DNA of 44,125 nucleotides from Candidatus Omnitrophota bacterium (GCA_016196555.1 JACPXL010000057.1:1-44125); one strand, 5' to 3'; counted from the first letter of the stretch, positions 22,400-31,387 are shown. A program made the numbers and translations. The notes: generated by a model not told the origin, from the sequence alone.

Positions 22400-23251
22400 A
22401 TGAAGCGTAGCTACTTTTCCTTCTACCTGAAATTTGTCTGCGCTTTATGGTTTTTCTTCTTTTCAATCCTGCCTTATGGTTACTGTCTGGATAAATCTTT
22501 TGACCATTCTACTTGGGATCAATTTCTTAAAAAATTCGTCAATGAAAATGGCGATGTGGACTACAGCGCCGTCAAAGCGGACCCCGCCCTTTTAAACGAA
22601 TACTTCCGCCAGCTGGAGGATATCGATGGCGAGGACTTTAAGGCAAATTGGCCGCGAGAGGAGAGAATGGCCATCTTTTTGAATGCGTATAATGCGGGGA
22701 TCATTCGCGCGATTACGCGGGTTTATCCAGTTCCCAGCGTACAGAGCGTCCCTGGGGTATGGGAAAACTATGATATTAAAATTGCCGGTCATGCGTTCAG
22801 CCTCAACAATATTTTGGTCGACGGGCTTATCCGCACTTTCCGGGACGAAAAAATTCATCTCGTCCTTTCTGCCGGTGCGAAAAGTTCGCCGCGTCTTCGC
22901 GCCGAGGCCTTTACCGGCCCCAAAGTTGAAGGCCAGCTTTTTGTAGCGGTCAAAGAATTTGTGAATAATCCTAAAATGAATCAAATCACACCGGGCGAGA
23001 AAAAAATCCGGATTTCAGAACTGTTTAAATGGCATGCCGCCGATTTTCTTTTAGATTTCGGAAGCCGGGAAATTGATGAAAGATTTACCAATCTGGAAAT
23101 GGCGGCCCTTTCCTTTTTAGCTCATTATTTGGACGATGAAGAAAAAGTGACTTATTTGGAAGAAAGAAATTATAAAATCCAATACCTTCCCTTTGATTGG
23201 AATTTGAATGACTGGCATTCTGAACAGAAAAAGGAACCAGCTTCTGCCTAA
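22400..23251 (+). CDS. Exported DUF547-family protein lacking the usual cysteines
   Basis: A 283-residue protein with a long signal peptide (about 1-29, SFYLKFVCALWFFFFSILPYGYC). The DUF547 pattern is clear: FVNENGDVDYSAV, then MAIFLNAYNAGIIRAI, SLNNILVDGLIRTF and HLVLSAGAKSSPRLRAEAF. In most DUF547 proteins the last block reads CAS..CP. Here both cysteine positions are alanine or serine. The family is of unknown function and papain-like activity has been suggested for some members, so this copy may be non-catalytic. It overlaps the nitrilase gene by 44 bases. Confidence 0.85.
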   Translation: MKRSYFSFYLKFVCALWFFFFSILPYGYCLDKSFDHSTWDQFLKKFVNENGDVDYSAVKADPALLNEYFRQLEDIDGEDFKANWPREERMAIFLNAYNAGIIRAITRVYPVPSVQSVPGVWENYDIKIAGHAFSLNNILVDGLIRTFRDEKIHLVLSAGAKSSPRLRAEAFTGPKVEGQLFVAVKEFVNNPKMNQITPGEKKIRISELFKWHAADFLLDFGSREIDERFTNLEMAALSFLAHYLDDEEKVTYLEERNYKIQYLPFDWNLNDWHSEQKKEPASA

Positions 23252-24059
23252 AACATCTCTTCGTATCTTGTGCCTGCAAGTCAATGCGGGCAGCAACCCG
23301 CAAAAAAACCTCGACCGCGTTTTTGGGCGCCTTGATCGATTGCGCGGCCGGTTCGACCTTATTGCCCTTCCTGAAAATTTTTGCTGGCGCGGCACCTCAA
23401 AAGATCTTTCCCAAATCTCTGAGCGTTTTTCTTCTGTTCTCAAACGCTTTCAAGCTTATGCGCGCAAGCGGCAAAGTGCTATTCTTCTTGGAAGTTTGAT
23501 TGAGCCTTCAGCAAAGAAAAATAAATTTTGGAATACTTCCGTGTTAATTTCTCCGCAAGGGAAAATCGCCGCCCGGTATAGAAAAATACATCTTTTTGAT
23601 ATTGGAATGAAACAAGTGCAAGTTCAAGAATCCGCTCATATTTTGAGTGGGCATTCGATTGTCACCGGCCGCGTGGGAAAAATTAAAGCCGGGCTTACTA
23701 TTTGTTATGATTTGCGTTTTCCCGAGCTTTATCGCCAACTGAGTTTGCGCGGAACAAAAATTATCTTTGTTCCTTCTAACTTCACTTATCAGACGGGCAA
23801 AGCCCATTGGGAAATTCTGCTTAAAGCGCGAGCAATTGAAAATCAGGTTTTTATTGTGGCGCCGGCTCAAGCCGGTAAAAATCCGGCTTCCGGAATTCGA
23901 AGTTTTGGAACCAGTTTGATTCTGGATCCGTGGGGGAATGTGCTGGCTCGGGCCGGCCGTTCTCGTGAAGAATCGATTTTTGCTTCCTTGGATATGAAGA
24001 AATTAGACCAACTGCGAAAGACCTTTCCCGTTTTAAAACACAGACGCCTTCTTTCGTAA
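23208..24059 (+). CDS. Carbon-nitrogen hydrolase (nitrilase superfamily, Nit-type)
   Basis: A 283-residue omega-amidase/Nit-type amidase. The catalytic triad is visible as Glu56 (ALPENF), Lys126 (YRKIHLFDI) and Cys166 (TICYDLRFPELYR). RAIENQVFIVAPAQAG and a conserved DPWG.VLA segment follow. Relatives deaminate alpha-ketoglutaramate or deaminated glutathione (Nit1). The latter would fit the glutathione genes elsewhere in this window, but that is an inference. The ATG at 23208 gives a 44-base overlap with the DUF547 gene, and the true start may be slightly later because homology begins near residue 18. Confidence 0.88.
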   Translation: MTGILNRKRNQLLPKTSLRILCLQVNAGSNPQKNLDRVFGRLDRLRGRFDLIALPENFCWRGTSKDLSQISERFSSVLKRFQAYARKRQSAILLGSLIEPSAKKNKFWNTSVLISPQGKIAARYRKIHLFDIGMKQVQVQESAHILSGHSIVTGRVGKIKAGLTICYDLRFPELYRQLSLRGTKIIFVPSNFTYQTGKAHWEILLKARAIENQVFIVAPAQAGKNPASGIRSFGTSLILDPWGNVLARAGRSREESIFASLDMKKLDQLRKTFPVLKHRRLLS

Positions 24060-24100
24060 CCTCTTAATCCACCATTAGTTAAGCATTCCTTGAAAAGAGA

Positions 24101-24129
24101 TTGACAGCGAAGGGGCTAATCCATAAGAT
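24101..24129 (+). promoter_or_regulatory. Sigma70-type promoter for rplU-rpmA
   Basis: TTGACA (24101-24106), 17 bases of spacer, then TAAGAT (24124-24129). Transcription would begin near 24136 and give a short leader ahead of the rplU Shine-Dalgarno sequence (AGGAG). A consensus -35 and correct spacing make this one of the clearest promoters in the window. Confidence 0.7.
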
Positions 24130-24163
24130 ATGCCCCTACTTGAAGTTAGGAGAAAAACACTTT

Positions 24164-24484
24164 ATGTCACAATATGCCATTATCAATACGGGTTCAAAGC
24201 AATATCGGGTTGAGCCCAATCATGTGATTGAAATCGAAAGATTTGATTTCCCCGAGGATCAAAAACAAGTCACTCTGGATCAAGTCCTGCTTGTGCGTGA
24301 CGGTGAAAAAATCCATGTCGGAAATCCTTGGGTTAAAGGCGCGAGTGTTCTTTGCGATAATTTGGGCGAATTCCGCGGCCCCAAAGTAGTTTCTCTCAAA
24401 TACCGCCGGCGTAAAGCTTCCCGTAAAAAACATGGGCACCGCCAGGACCTGCTCCGGCTTCTAGTCAAAGAAATTAAATTCTAA
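24164..24484 (+). CDS. rplU: 50S ribosomal protein L21 (bL21)
   Basis: Ribosomal protein bL21 (106 residues), beginning MSQYAIINTGSKQYRVEP and ending with the basic YRRRKASRKKHGHRQ segment that contacts 23S rRNA. The frame is open to 24101 but the ATG at 24164 is preceded by AGGAG and gives the universal N-terminus. It forms the standard rplU-rpmA-obg cluster with the next two genes. Confidence 0.95.
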   Translation: MSQYAIINTGSKQYRVEPNHVIEIERFDFPEDQKQVTLDQVLLVRDGEKIHVGNPWVKGASVLCDNLGEFRGPKVVSLKYRRRKASRKKHGHRQDLLRLLVKEIKF

Positions 24485-24500
24485 TTTTTGAGGTCTTCAG

Positions 24501-24746
24501 ATGGCGCATACAAAAAGTCAGGGTAGTACAACTAATGGACGCGACTCCAATTCCAAACGTCTCGGAGTTAAAGTTTATGGCGGACAATTTGTGCGGGCGG
24601 GCGGTATTATTGTTCGTCAGCGCGGTAATCGTTTTCGTCCCGGCCTTTTTGTGGGACGGGGAAATGATTTTACGCTTTTCGCAAAACGCGATGGCGTGGT
24701 TGAATTTAAGACGAATAAAACCGTTAGTATTATCCCGTCGAATTAA
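24501..24746 (+). CDS. rpmA: 50S ribosomal protein L27 (bL27)
   Basis: Ribosomal protein bL27 (81 residues). It starts [24 protein letters not shown], where the family norm is MAHKK.GGS.RNGRDS, and continues with [16 protein letters not shown] and HPG-like [11 protein letters not shown]. There is no cleavable N-terminal extension of the Firmicutes type. It follows rplU after 16 bases and is followed by a rho-independent terminator. Confidence 0.95.
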   Translation: MAHTKSQGSTTNGRDSNSKRLGVKVYGGQFVRAGGIIVRQRGNRFRPGLFVGRGNDFTLFAKRDGVVEFKTNKTVSIIPSN

Positions 24747-24763
24747 ATCCAAATTTACAAATC

Positions 24764-24800
24764 AAAGGGTCCGGCTAAAAGGCCGGGCCCTTTTTCTTTT
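24764..24800 (+). terminator. Rho-independent terminator after rpmA
   Basis: A 12-base-pair GC-rich stem (aaagggtccggc paired with gccgggcccttt, one G-T pair) with a small loop, followed by TTTTTCTTTT. It lies between rpmA and obg and should end most ribosomal-protein transcripts, leaving obg on read-through or on an unseen promoter. Confidence 0.82.
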
Positions 24801-24805
24801 ATCCC

Positions 24806-25777
24806 ATGCTCATTGATCATGTTCACGTTTTAATCCAGGCAGGAAGCGGCGGCAACGGATGCGAAAGTTTTTTCCGTCGCACCGATAAAAAACTCGTTCC
24901 CAATGGCGGTGACGGAGGGAACGGGGGCGCAGTGATTTTTCAATCTTCCACAAACGCGCCTTCTCTTTCGAGTTTTCGTTTGAGGCAGCATTTGATCGCC
25001 GAATCGGGCGGTCATGGCGGCAGCAATCGCAAGCGCGGGAAAAACGGAGAAGATTTGATTGTTCGAGTACCCGTGGGAACAAGGATTATGGATCGCCAGC
25101 GCAAATTCATGATTCGTGATTTGGCCAAAGACGGGGAAGAAGTCACTATTCTTGAAGGAGCCAAAGGCGGTGTCGGAAATTACGGCGGCAAACAGGCTAC
25201 TCAGGGGAATAAAGGTGAAATCCTTGATCTCGAGTTAAGTTTTCGCTTGATGGCAGATTTTGTGCTGGTCGGCCTTCCCAATTCCGGAAAGACGGCGATT
25301 CTTAATTATTTGACCCGGTCCCAAGCCAAGGAAGAATCTTATCCTTTTTCCACCAAATCACCAGAGCTTGGTGCTTATTCGATTTCCGATATGGAAACAG
25401 TAACGCTTTGTGAACTTCCTTCAATTTATTCCGGCTCTCACGAAGGGCGTGGAATGGGAACGGGTTTTCTCAGGCATCTTGAAAATGCCAAGGTCATTTT
25501 GCTGGTGATTGATCCGGCTTCAAAATTTTCCGAATCTCTTAGCGATGGCCTCAAAATCCTGAGAAAAGAAATCGAGATTTACCGAAAAGAATTTCTCGAA
25601 ATTCCAACGGCTGTGGTCGTCAATAAGATGGACCTTCCCGAAGCCAAGGAAAAGACGAAAAAGTTTAATGCCGGAAAAGACGTTCCCAAATTTTTGGTTT
25701 CCGCTAAAACCGGAGAGGGAATGGCAGCCCTAGGAAAATTTTTAAAAGAAAGGTATGAATTAGCAACCCATGCGTGA
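24806..25777 (+). CDS. obg: Divergent GTPase Obg/CgtA
   Basis: A 323-residue Obg GTPase, involved in ribosome assembly. The glycine-rich OBG fold (about 1-150) and GTPase domain are recognisable: G1 GLPNSGKT (156-163), YPFSTKSPELG switch I, NKMDLPEA (G4) and SAKTGEG (G5). The G3 region, normally DIPGLIEGAHEG, reads ELPSIYSGSHEG (203-214), so the magnesium-coordinating Asp and the switch II Gly are replaced. The switch I threonine is serine, and the Obg fold is shortened before the GTPase domain. No C-terminal extension is present. Position after rplU-rpmA shows that it is the orthologous Obg. Confidence 0.9.
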   Translation: MLIDHVHVLIQAGSGGNGCESFFRRTDKKLVPNGGDGGNGGAVIFQSSTNAPSLSSFRLRQHLIAESGGHGGSNRKRGKNGEDLIVRVPVGTRIMDRQRKFMIRDLAKDGEEVTILEGAKGGVGNYGGKQATQGNKGEILDLELSFRLMADFVLVGLPNSGKTAILNYLTRSQAKEESYPFSTKSPELGAYSISDMETVTLCELPSIYSGSHEGRGMGTGFLRHLENAKVILLVIDPASKFSESLSDGLKILRKEIEIYRKEFLEIPTAVVVNKMDLPEAKEKTKKFNAGKDVPKFLVSAKTGEGMAALGKFLKERYELATHA

Positions 25778-26903
25778 TCCGCTTCAATCTGCCCAGCGCA
25801 TTGTCATCAAAGCCGGCACCAGTATTTTGACCTCGCGCGCGACAGGACTTTTTTCCGGCCAGAATTTAAAACGGCTTGGGACCGAGATCAGTAATTTAAT
25901 CGACCAGAAAAAAGAAGTCGTCCTCGTCAGCTCAGGGGCTATTGCTTTTGGAATGGAAACTTGCAGATTCGAAAAACGGCCCAAAGAAATGGCTGTTCTT
26001 CAAGCCGTTGCCGCGATCGGGCAGGGGAAGTTGATGCATGCTTATGAAAAATTATTCTCCAAAAAAAAACTTCACACCGCTCAGCTTCTTTTGACGCGGG
26101 ATGGACTCGAAACAAGAAAACGTTTTTTGATTGCGCGTCAGACTTTAAAAACTTTGCTCGGGATGAAAAATGACGCTGGACGCATGAGTGTTCTGCCGAT
26201 TGTGAATGAGAATGATACGGTGGCCACCGATGAAATTGCTTTCGGAGATAATGATATTCTATCGGTGCATGTGGCCCATTTGATTCAGGCTGATCTTTTG
26301 GTCATTCTCTCGGACGTCGATGGGTTTTTCTTGAAAGACGGGACTCGTTTGAGACAGGTTTCGCGAAAAGAAGAAATTGACCAGGAACTTGTGCGCCATC
26401 TCCGCGACACGGCGAAAGATAAAACCGTGGGAGGCATGAAAGCAAAGCTTTCCGCCGCCAGAACCGCCATGCGCCTTGGTATTCCGCTTCTAATGGTCAA
26501 TGGACATGAGCCAGGCATTATCAGCAAGGCTTTGGCAGGAGAAGACATCGGGACTTTTTTTATGGCAGGAAGGGAACATAACAGTGACCGGAAAAAGTGG
26601 ATCGCTTTTTCTGCGGCGCGGCGCGGCACTGTGATTGTGGATTCCGGTGCGGCCAATGCGCTTGAAGAATCTTATCGCAGTCTGCTTCCAAGCGGTGTGA
26701 CAAGAACGCGCGGTTCTTTCGAGCGCGGTGACGTGGTCGAACTCGAAAATCAGTCTGGCCGTGTGATCGGCCGCGGAGTGGTCCGGTATTCCAGCCGCGA
26801 GATCAGCCAATTGGCCGGAAAAAAAACCGGTGAAATCGAAACCATCTTAGGGTATAAACTTTATGACGAAATTATTCATCGAAATGATTTGGTGATTTGG
26901 TGA
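25770..26903 (+). CDS. proB: Glutamate 5-kinase
   Basis: ProB (377 residues) phosphorylates glutamate in proline synthesis. The amino-acid kinase domain (about 1-265) has IVIKAGTSILT, VLVSSGAIAFG, NENDTVATDEIAFGDNDILS and the GGMKAKLSAA substrate loop. A C-terminal PUA domain (about 285-365) has GTVIVDSGAANAL and FERGDVVEL.N..G..IGRGVVRYSS. It overlaps obg by 8 bases, and the stop overlaps proA through GTGA. Confidence 0.95.
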   Translation: MRDPLQSAQRIVIKAGTSILTSRATGLFSGQNLKRLGTEISNLIDQKKEVVLVSSGAIAFGMETCRFEKRPKEMAVLQAVAAIGQGKLMHAYEKLFSKKKLHTAQLLLTRDGLETRKRFLIARQTLKTLLGMKNDAGRMSVLPIVNENDTVATDEIAFGDNDILSVHVAHLIQADLLVILSDVDGFFLKDGTRLRQVSRKEEIDQELVRHLRDTAKDKTVGGMKAKLSAARTAMRLGIPLLMVNGHEPGIISKALAGEDIGTFFMAGREHNSDRKKWIAFSAARRGTVIVDSGAANALEESYRSLLPSGVTRTRGSFERGDVVELENQSGRVIGRGVVRYSSREISQLAGKKTGEIETILGYKLYDEIIHRNDLVIW

Positions 26904-28162
26904 AAAAATCCTGGGAAAAATCCATTCTTGTTATGCTCAAGCGCGCGCGTGAAGCTTCGGGCCCGGCCTCTCAATTGTCATCCAAAGTAAAATCAAAAAT
27001 TCTAAAAGATGTGGCGGCGCGGCTTAAAAAAGAAACATCAAGCATCCTTAGAGAAAACTCGAAAGACTTGAAAGAAGCGCGCCAAAACGGACTCAGTTCG
27101 GCCATGATTGACCGGCTGACCTTGACCAAGCAAAGAATCGCGGATATGGCCAAAGGAGTTGAAGCCGTTGCAGCGCTTCCCGACCCCATTGGAAAAGTGA
27201 CTTCTAGCTGGAAACGCCCGAATGGGCTTCGTATTTCGCGTGTTGTCGTCCCATTGGGCGTCATTCTGATTATTTATGAATCCCGGCCAAATGTGACAGT
27301 TGAATGCGCTTCGCTTTGCCTCAAAAGCGGCAATACCGTAATTTTGCGCGGGGGACGTGAGGCCTTTTATTCCAATCGTGCCCTTGTGAAAATTTTCACG
27401 GATGTTTTGAAGACGCATCATTTGCCAGAAGGCTGCGTGAGTTTTGTTCAAACCACAGACCGCGATGCCGTCGATTTTCTTTTGAAGCGTGATCAGGATA
27501 TTCATCTCGTCATTCCGAGAGGGGGCGAGGCCCTTATCCGCAAAGTGGCGGAAATTTCCCGTATTCCCGTGATCAAACATTATCAAGGGATATGCCATGT
27601 TTATGTGGACGAAAAGGCGGATCTCAAGAAAGCTTTAAATATTGCTTACAATGCCAAAATGCAAAGACCTGGTGTCTGCAATGCCATGGAAACTCTTTTA
27701 GTTCATGAAAAAATTGCGGGCCGGTTCCTTCCTCTTTTGGGAGAAAAACTTCGCGAAGGAGGCTGCGAAATACGCGGCGATCAAAAAACCTGTCAGGCTC
27801 TGCCTTGGGCAAAAAATGCTCAAGCCAATGATTATGGCCATGAATTTCTCGATAAAATTCTTGCCATTAAAGTAGTGCCGGGTCTTGAAGAAGCGATTGA
27901 ACATATTCAGCGCTTCGGATCGCAGCATACGGATGCGATTGTTACCAAAAATCGCCGGTCCGCCGACATTTTTAAAAAGCAGGTGGATTCTTCTTCTGTC
28001 ATGGTGAATGCATCCACTCGTTTTTCCGACGGCTTTCAGTACGGCTTTGGCGCTGAAATCGGTATTTCGACCGACAAAATTCATGCCCGGGGTCCCATGG
28101 GGCTTGAGGGTTTGACCTCATACAAATATCTCGTGGAGGGGCATGGGCAAGTCCGTTCATGA
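26900..28162 (+). CDS. proA: Gamma-glutamyl phosphate reductase
   Basis: ProA (420 residues from this start) reduces glutamyl phosphate to glutamate semialdehyde. Conserved blocks include RVVVPLGVILIIYESRPNVT, SLCLKSGNTVILRGG, VIPRGGEALIR, HYQGICHVYVD, the catalytic cysteine in RPGVCNAMETLLVH, and NASTRFSDGFQYGFGAEIGIST. Two start codons are possible, TTG at 26897 and GTG at 26900. The GTG forms a four-base GTGA overlap with the proB stop and is preferred. It overlaps nadD by 20 bases. Confidence 0.95.
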   Translation: MKKSWEKSILVMLKRAREASGPASQLSSKVKSKILKDVAARLKKETSSILRENSKDLKEARQNGLSSAMIDRLTLTKQRIADMAKGVEAVAALPDPIGKVTSSWKRPNGLRISRVVVPLGVILIIYESRPNVTVECASLCLKSGNTVILRGGREAFYSNRALVKIFTDVLKTHHLPEGCVSFVQTTDRDAVDFLLKRDQDIHLVIPRGGEALIRKVAEISRIPVIKHYQGICHVYVDEKADLKKALNIAYNAKMQRPGVCNAMETLLVHEKIAGRFLPLLGEKLREGGCEIRGDQKTCQALPWAKNAQANDYGHEFLDKILAIKVVPGLEEAIEHIQRFGSQHTDAIVTKNRRSADIFKKQVDSSSVMVNASTRFSDGFQYGFGAEIGISTDKIHARGPMGLEGLTSYKYLVEGHGQVRS

Positions 28163-28763
28163 AAAAAAGGATGAGCGAAAGTTAAAAATCGGCATTTTGG
28201 GAGGAACTTTTGATCCTATCCACTTCGGGCATCTGTCGTTGGCCCGGCATGCGAAAGATCAATTTCATCTCGATAAAGTCCTTTTTATTCCTGCTTTGAT
28301 TCCTCCGCATAAGCTTTCCCGCCGCGATATAACTCCCGCACCTTATCGATATCACATGGTAGAATTGGCAATTCAAAATCAGCCGGAGTTTGAAATTTCT
28401 GATTTGGAACTTAACCGGCCCGATATTTCTTATACCGTCGATACTTTAAGGGATCTTGAGAAAACATACCCTCAAAGTGAATTTTATTTGATTGTCGGCG
28501 CTGATACCCTTGCCGAGGTTCCGCACTGGCATGAAAGCGAAGAAATCATGAATAAGGTTAAGTTTTTGGCAGCAAAGCGCGAAATTGAAGGAGAGACGAA
28601 AATCCATTCAGCCTACATTCATTGGATTAATATGCCGCTTTTTAAAATTAGTTCTTCGCAGATACGTCGTTTTATTTCAAATGGGCAATCTGCCGCCGAG
28701 TGGCTTCCGGAGGCCGTAGGCCGTTATATTCAAGAGATGAAACTTTACCAGAATCATTCCTGA
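28143..28763 (+). CDS. nadD: Nicotinate-nucleotide adenylyltransferase
   Basis: NadD (206 residues) adenylates nicotinate mononucleotide in NAD synthesis. The nucleotidyltransferase motif GILGGTFDPIHFGHLSLA is at about 17-34, VLFIPALIPPHK follows, then YTVDTLRDL and VGADTLAEVPHWHE, with the C-terminal ISSSQIR motif. The first 14 residues are polar and precede homology, so the true start may be slightly downstream, but no better codon is obvious. The stop shares bases with the next ATG (TGATG). Confidence 0.94.
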   Translation: MGKSVHEKKDERKLKIGILGGTFDPIHFGHLSLARHAKDQFHLDKVLFIPALIPPHKLSRRDITPAPYRYHMVELAIQNQPEFEISDLELNRPDISYTVDTLRDLEKTYPQSEFYLIVGADTLAEVPHWHESEEIMNKVKFLAAKREIEGETKIHSAYIHWINMPLFKISSSQIRRFISNGQSAAEWLPEAVGRYIQEMKLYQNHS

Positions 28764-29998
28764 TGGGAACTTTGGGACATTTTCTCATTGCCATTTTTTG
28801 CATGATTGCTTCCGGTCTTTTTTCCGCGACCGAAACGGCCCTTTTTTCTCTTTCCAAAATCGAGAAACGGCGGCTTGCTGAAAGGCATCCGAGAGTCTGG
28901 AAATGGATTGCCAACCATTTGGAACATCCCCGCCGTACTCTCTTGACCATTTTAATCGGCAATCTTTTTGTGAATACTCTGGTTGCCTCCCTAGTGACTT
29001 TGATTGTCTCTTCCCTTTGGGGGCCGAGATATTTAACGTTTGGGATTGCTATTTTTACGGTCGTTTTTATTTTCTTCTGTGAAATCTTACCCAAAGTCAT
29101 TTCCGTTCGCAAAGATGAAAAAGTCGCCATGTTGACGGCCTTTCCCTTGGAAATCATCGCCGTTCTTCTTTCTCCCATTCGCCGCGTGACACGTTTTGTG
29201 ACCGATTGGATTGTTTCTTTTCTGATTCATGAAAAGAAAGAACATGTGGATGTGATTTCCGAAGAAGAGCTCAAAGCCCTTGTGAAAATCGGAGAAGAAG
29301 AAGGCGTCATTGATCGCGATGAAAGGAAAATGATTCAAAAGTTTTTTGAGCTTGGTGAACGCCCTGTCCGTACCATTATGACTCCGCGCATTGATATGGT
29401 AGCGCTTGATGCGGAAGATCCTTCGGCAAAGCATGTGGAGATGATGAAAAAATATCATTTTTCTTCTTTTCCCGTGTATCAAGGATCCCCGGACAATATT
29501 CTCGGAGTCCTTTTCGTGCAGGACTATATGCTGAATTCGGCAAAAGGAATCCAAGGAGTTTTAAAACAGCCTATTTTTATTCCTGAAACCAAACGCATTG
29601 ACGATTTGCTGGAGGATTTTCGCCGGATTGGAGAGCGTCTGGCCATTTGTGTGGATGAATATGGAGGAACGGCAGGAATTGTCACGCTCGAAGATATTTT
29701 GGAAGAAATTTTTGGAGAATTTTACGATGAATATGCAGCGGTCACAAATCCTATTCGCAAATTAAGTGATCGTGAATATCTGGTAGAGGCCAAAATTTCA
29801 CTGGTGGAATTTAACGAGTTTTTCTCCACTCATTTTGAAAGTAAAGAGATCAGCACTTTGGGTGGATTGATCCTTGAGAAAATGGGAAAAGTCCCTGAAA
29901 AGGGAAAGGTGCTCGAGCTGGACAAACATGAAGTCCGGATTCATGATGTTATTCGCCAGCGCATTAAAACTGTGATTGTGAGGCAAATCCATGATTAG
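28763..29998 (+). CDS. HlyC/CorC-family (DUF21-CBS-CorC_C) membrane protein
   Basis: A 411-residue CNNM-type protein with a DUF21 transmembrane domain (about 1-185, starting GHFLIAIFCMIASGLFSATETALFSL), a CBS pair containing RPVRTIMTPRIDMVALD and VDEYGGTAGIVTLEDILEEIFGE, and a C-terminal CorC_HlyC domain. Relatives are implicated in magnesium or cobalt transport. The ATG at 28763 overlaps the nadD stop (TGATG). An upstream extension to 28700 lies inside nadD and is rejected. A second DUF21 gene overlaps it by 8 bases. Confidence 0.9.
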   Translation: MGTLGHFLIAIFCMIASGLFSATETALFSLSKIEKRRLAERHPRVWKWIANHLEHPRRTLLTILIGNLFVNTLVASLVTLIVSSLWGPRYLTFGIAIFTVVFIFFCEILPKVISVRKDEKVAMLTAFPLEIIAVLLSPIRRVTRFVTDWIVSFLIHEKKEHVDVISEEELKALVKIGEEEGVIDRDERKMIQKFFELGERPVRTIMTPRIDMVALDAEDPSAKHVEMMKKYHFSSFPVYQGSPDNILGVLFVQDYMLNSAKGIQGVLKQPIFIPETKRIDDLLEDFRRIGERLAICVDEYGGTAGIVTLEDILEEIFGEFYDEYAAVTNPIRKLSDREYLVEAKISLVEFNEFFSTHFESKEISTLGGLILEKMGKVPEKGKVLELDKHEVRIHDVIRQRIKTVIVRQIHD

Positions 29999-30935
29999 TC
30001 TCGCACTGGCTTTTTTCATGTGCCTGCTTCTCTCGGTTTTTTTCAATGCTGCAGAAATGGCTTTTGTCTCGACTAATAAATTGAAACTCAGAGAACTTTC
30101 TGACAAGGGAGATTTTCCGGCACGTGTCGTTCTTCATCTTTATCATTATCCCCAGCGGTTTTTAACGACTCTCCTTGTTTGCAATAATGTAGTCAATTTG
30201 GCGGGGACCGCGGTCTTTACCGTCATGCTTCAGGTTTATCTAGGAATTGCCAATGAATGGGTCGTCACTGCCATTTTGGCTCCTGTCCTGATCGTTTTTG
30301 GAGAAATGGTGCCGAAGGATTACGGGCGTTTACAATCCCGGCAATTTTTACTTCGCCACAGTTATTTGCTCGATATTATTTCCCGTTTATTTTATTATCC
30401 GACGCTTTTGATTTTGAAAGCCGTGGATTTCTTTTTAGGGCCGTTTGGAATGACTACGCGTAAAAGTATTTTTGTGGATGAAGAAGAATTCCATCTCCTG
30501 ATTGAAGAAAGCGCCAAAAGCGGGGTAATGACGCATCATGAAAAGCAATTGATCGATACCATTCTTAACTTTGAACGGACTCATGTGGAATTGGTCATGG
30601 TCGGTGTGGATAAAATTTCCAAAGTTCCTTTGACGGGAAAAGTCGCGGATGTTAAAGATATTGCACGCCGCACAGGTGCAAAAATGGTATTGATCTACGA
30701 AGAAATTCCCACTTTGATTGTCGGAATGATTTATGTGTTTGATCTTCTTTTTGATGAGAATGATAATCAGGGGTTGAAAAATTATCTTCGTTCCCCGATC
30801 TTTCTTTCCCGGAAAACTTCTGTAGAAAAAGCCTTTTTGACTTTGCAACAAAAAAGGCAGTCTTTCGCGGTAGTCACGGACGATCACGGAGAAGTGATCG
30901 GCGCCGTTCCGATTGAAAGACTTCTCGCCGTATGA
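29991..30935 (+). CDS. Second DUF21-CBS membrane protein lacking CorC_C domain
   Basis: A 314-residue paralogue-type partner of the upstream gene. The DUF21 domain (about 1-170) has the typical NAAEMAFVSTNKLKLRELSDKG start and APVLIVFGEMVPK segment. A degenerate CBS pair follows to residue 314 with VIGAVPIERLL at its end. It lacks the C-terminal CorC_HlyC domain. Tandem DUF21 genes occur in other bacteria, and the two products may form a heteromer. It overlaps both neighbours by a few bases. Confidence 0.86.
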   Translation: MISLALAFFMCLLLSVFFNAAEMAFVSTNKLKLRELSDKGDFPARVVLHLYHYPQRFLTTLLVCNNVVNLAGTAVFTVMLQVYLGIANEWVVTAILAPVLIVFGEMVPKDYGRLQSRQFLLRHSYLLDIISRLFYYPTLLILKAVDFFLGPFGMTTRKSIFVDEEEFHLLIEESAKSGVMTHHEKQLIDTILNFERTHVELVMVGVDKISKVPLTGKVADVKDIARRTGAKMVLIYEEIPTLIVGMIYVFDLLFDENDNQGLKNYLRSPIFLSRKTSVEKAFLTLQQKRQSFAVVTDDHGEVIGAVPIERLLAV

Positions 30936-31387
30936 GATTTTTAAGCAAGATTTTTTTCCTTTTTTTCCTTATATTCTCCGCGCCTCTTTATGCCTATACC
31001 GAACACATTGCGGCTCCACTCGAAGATATTTGGAAAGCCAGCCAAGAAGCCCTTAAGCCCTATGGAATTCTTAAATCGGATGAGAAAAACAGCATTTTGG
31101 AAAGCCGCTGGATTCAAGAGAAGGTAACGCGGGAACATCATCTATTCATTACGGCGTTAAAAAAAGACTATTGGCGGCGTATGCGTATCCGGGTCCGGCT
31201 TAAAAAGACCGAATACAGTACGCGCATTGAGGTGCGAGGGAGTTATCAATACCGTGCTGTGGATGCTCCATGGCATGGCGTGTGGCGGCCCCTGAAAGTG
31301 ACGGGTCAGGACCGGGAGCGGGAACGTGATTTTTTCTTTAAAATTCTTAGGCAGCTTGAGCAAGACAAGCTAAGTAAAGCTTTGTAG
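30932..31387 (+). CDS. Exported hypothetical protein
   Basis: A 151-residue protein with a strong signal peptide (MRFLSKIFFLFFLIFSAPLYA). The mature part begins with PLEDIWKASQEALKPYGILKSDEKNSILESRWIQE, a helix followed by a strand pattern reminiscent of the small alpha/beta modules found in BamC-like and other envelope lipoproteins. Basic and aromatic residues are frequent (YWRRMRIRVRLKKTEYSTRI). No cysteine is present for lipidation, so it should be soluble in the periplasm. Function is unknown. The ATGA overlap couples it to the second DUF21 gene. Confidence 0.75.
   Translation: MRFLSKIFFLFFLIFSAPLYAYTEHIAAPLEDIWKASQEALKPYGILKSDEKNSILESRWIQEKVTREHHLFITALKKDYWRRMRIRVRLKKTEYSTRIEVRGSYQYRAVDAPWHGVWRPLKVTGQDRERERDFFFKILRQLEQDKLSKAL

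Noticed and set aside
24060-24163. Structured ribosomal-protein leader or riboswitch upstream of rplU
   Set aside because: The segment after the predicted transcription start is only about 28 bases and shows no convincing stem.
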